This document shows, piece after piece, positions 19,519 through 27,221 of a DNA stretch of 64,000 nucleotides; the stretch's first letter is position 1, and each line of letters starts with the position of its first letter. The notes below the pieces were generated by a model. It searched no databases. It worked only from the letters and a program-made list of their open reading frames with translations, and was not told where the DNA came from. Position numbers and translations under genes: made by a program. Origin of the DNA: Dyella_B sp035690825 (GTDB lineage: Bacteria; Pseudomonadota; Gammaproteobacteria; Xanthomonadales; Rhodanobacteraceae); NCBI RefSeq assembly GCF_051954575.1, contig NZ_JBQCHP010000060.1, positions 1 to 64,000 on the forward strand. The letters run 5' to 3'.

Positions 19519-21531
19519 TCAAAACGTCAAGCCCATACGTCCGTATACGTGGTATCCGTGCCGATCCGATGCCTGCTGGCTACCCAGCGGAATCGCACCG
19601 TCCAGATGGAATTCGAAATGGTGGAACTGCGGTATGCGGAAAATGAAACCGGCGCCCCAACCGCTGAAGCTGATCGGCGGCGTGTTGTTGTGCAGGTCCG
19701 CGCCGGCGGCAAAACCGCGCGCATAGTCGAAGAAGGTTTCCACTTCCAGCAGTTCGCGCCATGGCCTGGCGAAGAACGGCGAGGTGACGTTGCCGAAGCC
19801 CGGCGCGTCCACGTGGTATTCCACCGAGGTGTAATAGCCGCGATCCATCAAGCCGTCGGCAATCGGATAGGCGCGCACGCTGTCCGGGCCGCCGATCACG
19901 AACTGCTCCATCGGCACCAGCGCATCCGGCGTCCATTGGCCGTTGAACTTGAAGTACAAGCGCTGCGCCTGCGTCAGGAACTGCAGGCGCGTGTAGCCGA
20001 TCTTCGCCACGGTGAAATCGTGTGCGTGATTGGGGCTGACCAGATCCGGTTCGTGCGATTGGTCGGAGAGCGACTTGCGCACGCTCACCTGCAACAGGTC
20101 CACGCCGTGGAAGCGGCGGTCGGTGTGGTTCATCGCATAGGCGAGTTCGAGCAGGTTGAACTTCTCGTTAGACAGCTGCAGCCCTTGCGTGCTCAGCTTG
20201 GATTGTTCCCGAATGCCATGCAGCGATGCCTGCATCTTCATGTCGTCGGTGTTGAGGAATTTCCAATCGCTGCCGGCGTAGTACTGCGTGGTCGGTCCAC
20301 GCACCTTCAGTGCCGCAAAGCCATCGGAATTGATCTGCAATTCGCTGCGCGAGCCGCCCACCGTGACGTTCATGCCCGGTACCACCACCAGCGGCGCGGT
20401 GTAGTTGAGCGAACCGTAGGCGTTCTGGTTCGGATCGAGCGCGTAGTTGGCATTGGCCGATAGCGAATCGCCGATGCCCAGGGGGCTGTTCCAGGTCATG
20501 CCGGCTTGTGCGCGATAGCGTCCGGTAAGCGGCGTGCCGTAGTTGTCCGCGCCGGTGGTGAAGGTGAACGGAATACGCGCCTCGCGCGCCACCATGATCA
20601 GGTCGGTATCGCCGGTTTGCCGGCCAGGCTGGAAGGTGGACGCCACCGTTACGCCCGGCAGGTCGCGCACATACAGCAAGGCCGAATCCACTGTGCTCTT
20701 CTGCAGCGGCTCGCCTTTCAATTGCTGCGCGGGCGCAGCGATCACGCTGGCGTAATAGCGCTTATTGCCCTTGACGATGATACGACCGACGCGGCCTTCC
20801 AGAATCTGGATCTGGATTTTCTGGTCGGTGCCGATCGTCTGTGCCGGCAGGAACGCATTGGCCACGATGAAGCCGGCCTGGCGGTAGCGCTCCGTGATCT
20901 TGTCGGCCACGCCCTGCATTTGCGCAAAGGTGAGTTGCGCCGGCTGATCGGCGCTGCCGCCGAGCTTCTTGTACTCCGCATCGGCCATACCTTGGATGCT
21001 GTCGAAGGTGATGCCGGAATCGGGATGATCGCCCACCCCGTCCACGCGGAAACCGCGCACGGCGATGCGCTGCGCGGCAGCACTGCCTTCGCGTTCTTTC
21101 ACCGGCGGCACCACGCCGCTTTCGCTGGGCGCGGATGCCAGTGCGGCGCTGCCCGATGCAGAAGCCGCGGGCACCGCGCTGGCGGCGGCTTCGGCATTGC
21201 TGCTTGCCGCGTTCGCGCCTGCACCAAAACTGTAGGTGGCGAACTGGTCCGCCAGATAGGCATGCGCCTGCGGGTAGCCCGCCTTGTTCAACGCCGCCGT
21301 GATGCGCTCGGCCAATGCCTGCAACTGCGCATGATCGAGCGCGGTCGCGTGGCCGGCCGCGGCCATCGCCTTTTGATATTCACCGTCGACGATTTTCTGG
21401 ATATCCGGCGACGATGCCGGTACCCCGCTTACCAGGATGTTTTGCGGCGCCGCTGGAGCGCCACCTTGCGCCCATGCCCTGCCGCCACTCAATGCCAAAG
21501 CCAATGCTGCTGCCATGCATGCAATCCGCAC
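19519..21531 (-). CDS. TpsB outer-membrane transporter (FhaC/ShlB family)
   Basis: Omp85-superfamily transporter that recognises the TPS domain of the TpsA exoprotein and moves it across the outer membrane. 670 residues, longer than the usual 550-600 because of an Ala/Ser-rich N-terminal region (about residues 25-150). The GTG start at 21531 has AGAGG 9 nt upstream and gives a signal peptide ending GGRAWAQ. POTRA-like domains occupy about residues 150-310 (VKGNKRYYASVI), followed by the barrel. A VRAYP sequence near residue 553 corresponds to the conserved loop-6 VRGY motif. The protein ends in GLTF, a typical outer-membrane C-terminal Phe. The stop lies 11 nt before the tpsA start, so this is the first gene of a tpsB-tpsA-unknown operon. 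Confidence 0.93.
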   Translation of the reverse strand: MRIACMAAALALALSGGRAWAQGGAPAAPQNILVSGVPASSPDIQKIVDGEYQKAMAAAGHATALDHAQLQALAERITAALNKAGYPQAHAYLADQFATYSFGAGANAASSNAEAAASAVPAASASGSAALASAPSESGVVPPVKEREGSAAAQRIAVRGFRVDGVGDHPDSGITFDSIQGMADAEYKKLGGSADQPAQLTFAQMQGVADKITERYRQAGFIVANAFLPAQTIGTDQKIQIQILEGRVGRIIVKGNKRYYASVIAAPAQQLKGEPLQKSTVDSALLYVRDLPGVTVASTFQPGRQTGDTDLIMVAREARIPFTFTTGADNYGTPLTGRYRAQAGMTWNSPLGIGDSLSANANYALDPNQNAYGSLNYTAPLVVVPGMNVTVGGSRSELQINSDGFAALKVRGPTTQYYAGSDWKFLNTDDMKMQASLHGIREQSKLSTQGLQLSNEKFNLLELAYAMNHTDRRFHGVDLLQVSVRKSLSDQSHEPDLVSPNHAHDFTVAKIGYTRLQFLTQAQRLYFKFNGQWTPDALVPMEQFVIGGPDSVRAYPIADGLMDRGYYTSVEYHVDAPGFGNVTSPFFARPWRELLEVETFFDYARGFAAGADLHNNTPPISFSGWGAGFIFRIPQFHHFEFHLDGAIPLGSQQASDRHGYHVYGRMGLTF

Positions 21532-21880
21532 GATACGTATCCTCTGAATCGAAACGCGGTGGTGTATATGGATCGCGAGAACGCTGACGCGCTCCCTTCG
21601 ATCAACTTTGTGGTTTTAAAAACGGAACCCCTGCTGCGGTACGCACGCCGTACTTCGGTGCGTCCGTTTGTCCCCTGTCCGCCGGCCAGCCTGGCGCGGC
21701 GTGAACCTGCCTATGATGCCTCCATTCGATAGTGCGTTCCAAGTTGCATTTTTCGTTTTCTCAGCGTTTTGGCGGCATTACTTTTGCTTTGCGCGACGGT
21801 TTTTGTAGGTTGGGGTGCAAACCCCAACGCCGCCATGCCTGCGAGCTCACGATGTTGGGGTTTGCACCCCAACCTACGCA
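21532..21880. other. Upstream region of the TPS operon, no gene seen
   Basis: This stretch of about 350 bases should contain the tpsB promoter. No convincing sigma-70 pair was identified. The distal half holds repeat unit copy 1 (21761-21879). Plus-strand frames crossing it are antisense continuations without coding character. Confidence 0.4.
21761..21879. repeat. Repeat unit copy 1 (palindrome with leader), upstream of tpsB
   Basis: A 45-nt leader (TCAGCGTTTTGGCGGCATTA...) precedes a 73-nt palindromic core at 21806-21878 that starts GTAGGTTGGGGTGCAAACC and ends with its inverse. The whole unit is nearly identical, in the same orientation, to 22224-22341, so the two copies are direct repeats flanking a small gene module. 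Confidence 0.85.
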
Positions 21881-22114
21881 TTAGAGGGGCGTACGTGAGA
21901 AGTTGGTGACACCCGCTCCAAATACAGGAACAGCGGCCTCTTTGACCTTATTGGCCAACAGTCGTAGTGCAATAAGGTCGTTGCCGTAGTCGGCGACTTC
22001 ATCTTCGTCCTTCGACGTTTCACAGATATGGGCCCACTTGGAGTCCAGTTCTGCGAGGGCCTCGAGGATGAGTTGTGCCTCGCCGGCAACCAGCGATAGT
22101 TCGATCTGTCTCAC
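21881..22114 (-). CDS. Small acidic protein, unknown function
   Basis: 77-residue protein starting at a GTG (22114) that overlaps the stop of the preceding small frame (GTGA) and has GGAAAG just upstream. The sequence is mostly helical and acidic in the middle (AELDSKWAHICETSKDEDEV...). Size, predicted helicity and tight coupling to a tiny upstream frame resemble an immunity or antitoxin gene, but no family is recognised. It lies between two direct copies of the palindromic repeat, so it may be a mobile or recently shuffled cassette. Longer starts would run into the upstream frame and are not supported. Confidence 0.55.
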   Translation of the reverse strand: MRQIELSLVAGEAQLILEALAELDSKWAHICETSKDEDEVADYGNDLIALRLLANKVKEAAVPVFGAGVTNFSRTPL

Positions 22115-22197
22115 GCTATCTTTCCTTCTTTCTTGAATACGCGAGCCGCCTTGAGAGCAAGCTCCTCGAGCAGCCCTTTGTACTTGTCGATAGGCAT
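22111..22197 (-). CDS. Tiny frame (28 residues), possible gene remnant
   Basis: Begins MPIDKYKGLLEEL and ends KKEGKIA, overlapping the next small gene by GTGA. The frame is open further upstream, but that part is a translation of the palindromic repeat and is probably not coding. There is no clear ribosome-binding site. It could be the surviving 3' end of a longer gene truncated by the repeat, or a leader that couples translation of the downstream gene. Confidence 0.3.
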   Translation of the reverse strand: MPIDKYKGLLEELALKAARVFKKEGKIA

Positions 22198-22223
22198 GTT
22201 TTGAACAGGAGCGATACAAAAAT

Positions 22224-22341
22224 TCAGCGTTTTTGCGGCATTACTTTTGCTTTGCGCGACGGTTTTTGTAGGTTGGGGTGCAAACCCCAACACCGCCATG
22301 ATTGCGAGTTCGAGACGTTGGGTTTTGCACCCCAACCTACG
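22224..22341. repeat. Repeat unit copy 2 (palindrome with leader)
   Basis: Nearly identical, in the same orientation, to 21761-21879, including the leader TCAGCGTTTTTGCGGCATTA and the 73-nt palindromic core at 22268-22340. It directly abuts the 3' end of the 107-residue T6SS-linked gene. Confidence 0.85.
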
Positions 22342-22660
22342 CGCCATGTCGCAACACCACGTACAGAACCACTGCGCACAGCAATACGCCAACCACCGCC
22401 GCTACCATCCATTTCCGCGCGGCATGCCGCGGCGGAAACAAGCCGGGCAACACGTCGCCTTCCGGCACCGTCGCACGTTCATGCGAACCCGGCGCCGGCC
22501 GCACGATCGCATTGCGTGCGGTGACCACGTGGCTTTCCAATAATGCGCCCAGCAGATGACGGCGGCGCGACCGGTATTCCTCGCGGCTGATGCGGCCCAG
22601 GCGGTGCGCGTCGTCGAGTGCGTGCAGGCTTTGGTTGATATGGCGTTCGCGCTCGTTCAT
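22337..22660 (-). CDS. Small C-terminal-anchored membrane protein, last gene of the T6SS operon
   Basis: 107 residues. The N-terminal half is charged and helical, with a short-module look (DDAHRLGRISREEYRSRRRHLLGAL) that resembles an SHOCT-like oligomerisation motif. The C-terminus is a single membrane helix (about residues 84-104) preceded by HAARK, so the protein is probably tail-anchored in the inner membrane. The ATG overlaps the ppkA stop (ATGA), which implies translational coupling with the kinase. The final codons reach into repeat copy 2. In the P. aeruginosa HSI-I order this position is taken by tagT, but there is no similarity to an ABC component. Function unknown. Confidence 0.75.
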   Translation of the reverse strand: MNERERHINQSLHALDDAHRLGRISREEYRSRRRHLLGALLESHVVTARNAIVRPAPGSHERATVPEGDVLPGLFPPRHAARKWMVAAVVGVLLCAVVLYVVLRHGA

Positions 22661-25600
22661 TTGAGCTCCCTCAGCACGCGGAAGCCCACGTCTTTTTGCG
22701 CAGCGCCGCTATCGTCGCGACGAGCGTTCACGTTGCAATCGGACCAGTAGCTGTTGAAGCTGCCGCCGCGTACCGCCACGCCGCCGCCGGCGGTGACCCA
22801 TTCCCATACGTTACCCGTCATGTTCACCAAGCCCCATGGATTGGCTTCGCGCCCGCGTGCCGAGATGGGCGTGGCGGTGCTGTCGCCGCTGCCGGCCGTG
22901 GGTGGAATGCAATTGCTGTCGGACGCCTGCGACCAGCTTCCACCGGCCTTGGCAGCGTGCGTCCATTCCGCATCGCTGGGCAGTCGATAGACGTAACCGC
23001 CGCTGGCCGAGCTCAGCCACGCCGTATACGCCCTGGCCTGCGCCAGGCTGATGTTGCTGATCGGCAGGCTGCTGCCGTCCGGATCATCCACCGGCTTGGC
23101 CGAGCATTGCCCGGTAGCGCTGCAGAAGCGGTTGAATTCGCCCACCGTGATTTCCGCGCGCGACACCGCATACGGTTTGCCGCCGTTGACGCCGGGAACC
23201 ACCACCAGCGAAGGGCCGCGGCGCTGGCCCAATGCATCGAAGCAGACCTTGCCCTTGCCGATTAGGTCCGGTTGGTTGCAGGGATCAGTGCTGGGGCCTG
23301 CCGGCGTAGCGGCGTTGGCTGCGGTCGTCGCGTTGTTGGTGGATACCGTGGTCTTGCCGTTTGTGCCGGTTTTTGTGGTGGCGCCGGAGGTCGGTTGTCC
23401 CGATGTCGCAACAGCGTTGGATTGTGTGGGCGTCGCTGGCGTCGGCGTGGCGGTCGCAACTTCGCTCGGCTGCATACTGTTGAGAAGATCGGCCAGCGTG
23501 CCTTGCAACTGGCCGCGTTGTTTCAGGTCGGCTTCCAGTTGCTTCAAGCCATCCGGATCGGCCTTGCGTGCATCGGCCAACTGTTTCTTCATCCGATCCA
23601 GATCCGCGGCGGCCACTGGCTTGCCGCGCGCGTTCATCACCGCCACAAGCAAGTCGTCGCGCTGCTTGGCGTTGCGCAGCTCGCTGCGGTTGCCCAGGGT
23701 CTTGATGCCCTTGGCCAGCAGATCCGATGCGAACTGGTAACGGCCACGCTGGATCGATGCATCCGCTTGCCGCAGATAGGCGCCAGCCAGCAATTGCGGC
23801 CCCTCCTCGCTCAGGAATGCATTGCCCGGCTGCAGCGTGCGGATGCGCGCCAGCGACTCTTCTGCCTTGCCGATATCGTTGGCGGCCGCAGCGCGCTTGA
23901 GCGATTCGATGCGCGCGGTCACTTCGGCCGCGGCGCTCTCCTGGTTGAGTTGCGCCTCCTGTTGTTGCTGCAACGTATCCAGGCGGCTGCGCTGCGCACG
24001 CAACGCGCTCGATTGCGGTGCGTATTGCAAACCGAGGTTGACCAGGTTGCTGGCCTGCTGCAGTTGCAGCGGATCGGTCTGCTTGCCGGCTTCGGCGGCG
24101 ATGACGCTGGCGAGGTTGTCGACCAGCTTGCGCGTATCGGGCGAATTGTCGCTGTGCAGCGCACTCAGCGCGTTGCTGACGGATTGGTGCCATTCCGCGC
24201 TCATGGCCGGCGCCGCGATCAGGTTCGCCAGTGTCTTGCGCGCTTCCGGCAAATTCTGCGTGGGTGTAGCCGCGACCGCCTGCGTCGCGTTCATGCCGGC
24301 CAGTTGCGATTCGCGCAGCTTCAGGCGTTGCGAATCCGGAAACAGCCGCATGGCCAGCGCCAGATCGGCCCTGGCTTCGTCGATGCGGTTGGCGCTGACG
24401 GCATGGCCGATGGCGATGTCGTACTTCAGTTCCAGCTCGGCGTTTTTCAGCAAGGCGCTGTGCGGATCGATGGCGCGGATCTTGGCCAGCGTTTCCACCG
24501 CGTTTTCCGGCTGGTTCTCGAAGATCGCGCCGGCATCGATGCGCTGCGTGAGTTGCGTATCGAGCGTGTTGAGCAGCTCGTTCTTTTGCGTTTCGATCGC
24601 GCTGCGTTTGGCATCAAGCGTGGGCGAATAGAGCTTCAACTGATCACGCAACTGGAACACGTGCTGCGTGCCGGCGTAGTCGTAGCGGTTCTGCGCCGGG
24701 TTCCAGTAAGTGTCGATGCGGCTGAGCAGGTAACTCTGGATCGCATCGCCCTGGTCGAGCACGATGCGCTTGCGTTCGTCGTCGCTCAGGCCGTTCAGCG
24801 CCTGGGCGGCCTGGTCTTCGTTGCTGTAGTGATCGGGTGCATTGAGCAAGAAGCGGCCGACGATGTTCGCCACATGCTGGTTATGCATGTAATACGTCAG
24901 TCCCCAGCCGGCGCCGACCAGCAACACCAGCGCACCGCCGCCGTAAGCCAGTTGCGGGCCAACGCGCTCGCGCAGGCTCAGCTCGCGCAGGCCTTCCACC
25001 AGTTCCACCGCGTTTTTCAGGCGTTGCTCGCCATGAAACGCGACTGCATCGCACAACGCCTTGTATTGGCGCTTGGTGAGGCCCGGCACCGGCGGCGGCT
25101 TACGCCCTTCGCGCTGGGCCACTTCCGCGCTGACCTTGTCGAACGGATGCTTGCCGGTGAGCAGTTCGAACGCGACGCAGCCCAAGGCATAGATATCGTC
25201 GCTGGGCGTGGGCTCCTTGCCCTGGATCATTTCCAGGCTGGCATACGCCGGTGTGAGCGCGCCGAGCGTGCCGGCATCGAACAGGGTCTGTTCGCCGGAC
25301 GCATCGGCGGCATGTTTACCCGCGCGGGCGATACCGAAATCGAATACCTTCGGCATGCCATCGCGCGTCACCATCACGTTGCCGGGCTTGAAGTCCGAGT
25401 GGACCACGCCGGCGCTGTGCGCGCGCTTGAGCGCCCAGGCCATGCCTTCGATCAACGGTCGCGCCTGCGTCAGCGGCATGCCGTTGAAGGCTTTTTCGCG
25501 GATAAGCGCCTTCAGGTCCTGGCCGTCGACGTATTCCATCGTCATGAAAACGATGGTGCCGTCCTTGTCGAAGTCGAACACGCGCACGATGTTGTCGTGA

Positions 25601-26277
25601 GCCAGCAACTGCGAGCGGCGTGCTTCGCGCTGCAACGCGATCAGCGAATCGGGATGGCGGCGGAATTCATCGTTCAGCACTTTTACCGCGACGTAGGGAT
25701 CGCGGTCGCGCGCTTCCACCTTGCGCTCGTCGCGCGCCAGGAACACCACACCCATGCCGCCGCGGCCGACTTCCCGCTCCAGCAGGAAGCGCCCTTTGAG
25801 CAGCATGCCGACCGTGGCGTATTCGCTGCTTTCCACCTGCGCGATGCGCTGCCAGGTGTCGCGGTTGGAACTGGAGTTGCCGGTGCTTTGTTCGGTATGC
25901 GTGGGGCCGGTTGACGAAGGTCCCGACGCCGGCTTCACCACGGTGGCTTCGGCGTCGGTGGCGGCCGGTATCGCCGCGGGTTTTACCTGCGTGACTTCCG
26001 ATTCGAACACCGGTTGTGCCGGCGTGGGCGGCTTGACCACGGTGGCGTCGTTGGATGGTGCGATGGCGGGCTTCTGCACTGCATGCAGCTTGGCGATCAG
26101 TGCGCGTGCGATGTCGGGCGAGAGCGTACCCTCTTCCAGCGTACGTTCGAGCAGCGCTACATCGGCAAGGTAATCCTCTTCCGTCTGCGGGCCGCGCTCG
26201 CCCAGCGCTTCGAACAGTTCCGGCAGCTTGCGGTGACGCGCGTTGAAGTCGTCGATGAGGTCGGCGAGCAGGGTCAT
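22657..26277 (-). CDS. ppkA: T6SS Ser/Thr kinase PpkA with C-terminal formylglycine-enzyme-like domain
   Basis: Transmembrane threonine kinase that triggers T6SS assembly by phosphorylating FHA-recognised partners. 1206 residues. An N-terminal helical part (1-70) and a Pro/Thr-rich linker carry three motifs of the type D/E-x-T-x-V-K-P (Thr79, Thr96, Thr112). The kinase domain spans about 163-430, with glycine loop GRGGMG (171-176), VAVK (Lys199), HSDFKPGN (Asp295, non-RD type) and DFG (313-315). A membrane helix lies at about 445-463, followed by a long helical periplasmic region (about 470-980) and a C-terminal domain of the formylglycine-generating-enzyme fold (about 1000-1206; GNVWEW, RGGSF, VGFRV). 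In that domain Ser1176 stands where the first catalytic cysteine of FGE would be, with Cys1181 retained, so it is probably a binding or sensing domain. P. aeruginosa PpkA carries a different C-terminal module. Confidence 0.92.
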   Translation of the reverse strand: MTLLADLIDDFNARHRKLPELFEALGERGPQTEEDYLADVALLERTLEEGTLSPDIARALIAKLHAVQKPAIAPSNDATVVKPPTPAQPVFESEVTQVKPAAIPAATDAEATVVKPASGPSSTGPTHTEQSTGNSSSNRDTWQRIAQVESSEYATVGMLLKGRFLLEREVGRGGMGVVFLARDERKVEARDRDPYVAVKVLNDEFRRHPDSLIALQREARRSQLLAHDNIVRVFDFDKDGTIVFMTMEYVDGQDLKALIREKAFNGMPLTQARPLIEGMAWALKRAHSAGVVHSDFKPGNVMVTRDGMPKVFDFGIARAGKHAADASGEQTLFDAGTLGALTPAYASLEMIQGKEPTPSDDIYALGCVAFELLTGKHPFDKVSAEVAQREGRKPPPVPGLTKRQYKALCDAVAFHGEQRLKNAVELVEGLRELSLRERVGPQLAYGGGALVLLVGAGWGLTYYMHNQHVANIVGRFLLNAPDHYSNEDQAAQALNGLSDDERKRIVLDQGDAIQSYLLSRIDTYWNPAQNRYDYAGTQHVFQLRDQLKLYSPTLDAKRSAIETQKNELLNTLDTQLTQRIDAGAIFENQPENAVETLAKIRAIDPHSALLKNAELELKYDIAIGHAVSANRIDEARADLALAMRLFPDSQRLKLRESQLAGMNATQAVAATPTQNLPEARKTLANLIAAPAMSAEWHQSVSNALSALHSDNSPDTRKLVDNLASVIAAEAGKQTDPLQLQQASNLVNLGLQYAPQSSALRAQRSRLDTLQQQQEAQLNQESAAAEVTARIESLKRAAAANDIGKAEESLARIRTLQPGNAFLSEEGPQLLAGAYLRQADASIQRGRYQFASDLLAKGIKTLGNRSELRNAKQRDDLLVAVMNARGKPVAAADLDRMKKQLADARKADPDGLKQLEADLKQRGQLQGTLADLLNSMQPSEVATATPTPATPTQSNAVATSGQPTSGATTKTGTNGKTTVSTNNATTAANAATPAGPSTDPCNQPDLIGKGKVCFDALGQRRGPSLVVVPGVNGGKPYAVSRAEITVGEFNRFCSATGQCSAKPVDDPDGSSLPISNISLAQARAYTAWLSSASGGYVYRLPSDAEWTHAAKAGGSWSQASDSNCIPPTAGSGDSTATPISARGREANPWGLVNMTGNVWEWVTAGGGVAVRGGSFNSYWSDCNVNARRDDSGAAQKDVGFRVLRELK

Positions 26278-26310
26278 AGGTTGCGATCAACCCTGCTTTG
26301 CGCGATGTGG

Positions 26311-26472
26311 CTTCCTCTCCCCTTCGGGGAGAGGGCTGGGGTGAGGGGCCAATCTTGCCGGAAGTTGGTTGCCCGCCAGATAGGAAAAGAGCCAAGGCTC
26401 GCCTGTATTTGTGTGTTTTCGGGCAAGCCTTTTCCCTTCACCCCTACCCTCTCCCCGGAGGGGAGAGGGGGC
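26311..26472. repeat. Inverted pair of CTCTCCCC-type repeats
   Basis: 26311-26350 (CCTCTCCCCTTCGGGGAGAG then GGCTGGGGTGAGGGG) and 26433-26472 (its inverse) are two copies of a GC-rich repeat widespread in proteobacterial intergenic DNA. They face each other in the 233-nt gap between ppkA and pppA and could form a long hairpin in the T6SS transcript. No gene lies in the gap. Confidence 0.75.
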
Positions 26473-26510
26473 TGTTTCGGCACAATTGAACAAGTCATAG
26501 ACATCAACAC

Positions 26511-27221
26511 CTAATCCTTCAACCGCACGATCACGGCAGAAATATTGTCGCGACCGGCGCGATTCAAAGACAGCTCGAACAACCTCGCCAGCAATATCTG
26601 CGGATCGGCATGCGCGCGGCATTCCGCGTCCAGCTCTGCATCCGACAGTTCCTTGTTGACGCCATCGGTGCAAAGCAGAAACGCCATGCCTGGGCGACTG
26701 CCGGCCACCACCCAATCCACGTACAACGTTTCTTCCGCACCGATCGCACGCGTGAGCACGCCTGCACCCGCCGGTTGCGCCTGGCCGATCTGGGTTACAT
26801 CGTTTTTCAGGCCATGCACGTGATCGCGCGTGATCTGCTGCAGGCGGCCGTCTTCGAAGCAATACGCGCGGCTGTCGCCGACCCAGCCGCACAGCATGAA
26901 ATCCTTGTCGTGCACCAGCACCACCACGGTGGAACCGATCACGTCCACGTTGCGTTCCTGCGCGGTGCGGCGCAGGTCGGCGTTGACCTGCACCAGCGTG
27001 TCTTCGATCGATTCGACGAAATCGAACACGCTGCCCGGGCGCGGCAGCGCGCGCAGGCGTTCCACGATCATGTTGCTGGCATAGTCGCCGGCGGAGTGGC
27101 CGCCCAGGCCATCGGCCACCACCCACATGCCGACGTCTTCGCGCACCAGCACCGCGTCTTCGTTGTGCGCGCGAACCTTGCCGGTGTCGGTATGGCCGAC
27201 GGATTCGTAGCGTAGCGTCAT
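26511..27221 (-). CDS. pppA: T6SS PP2C-type phosphatase PppA
   Basis: Mn/Mg-dependent phosphoprotein phosphatase that reverses PpkA phosphorylation and keeps the T6SS quiet. 236 residues, the normal size. All PP2C motifs are present: NEDA (Asp22), ADGLGGH (Asp37), GDSRAY (Asp116), CTDGV (Asp186) and RDN (Asp225), so it should be active. The ATG at 27221 overlaps the tagF stop (ATGA), giving translational coupling; longer in-frame starts lie inside tagF. The 233-nt repeat-rich gap to ppkA is unusual for this gene pair. Confidence 0.95.
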   Translation of the reverse strand: MTLRYESVGHTDTGKVRAHNEDAVLVREDVGMWVVADGLGGHSAGDYASNMIVERLRALPRPGSVFDFVESIEDTLVQVNADLRRTAQERNVDVIGSTVVVLVHDKDFMLCGWVGDSRAYCFEDGRLQQITRDHVHGLKNDVTQIGQAQPAGAGVLTRAIGAEETLYVDWVVAGSRPGMAFLLCTDGVNKELSDAELDAECRAHADPQILLARLFELSLNRAGRDNISAVIVRLKD

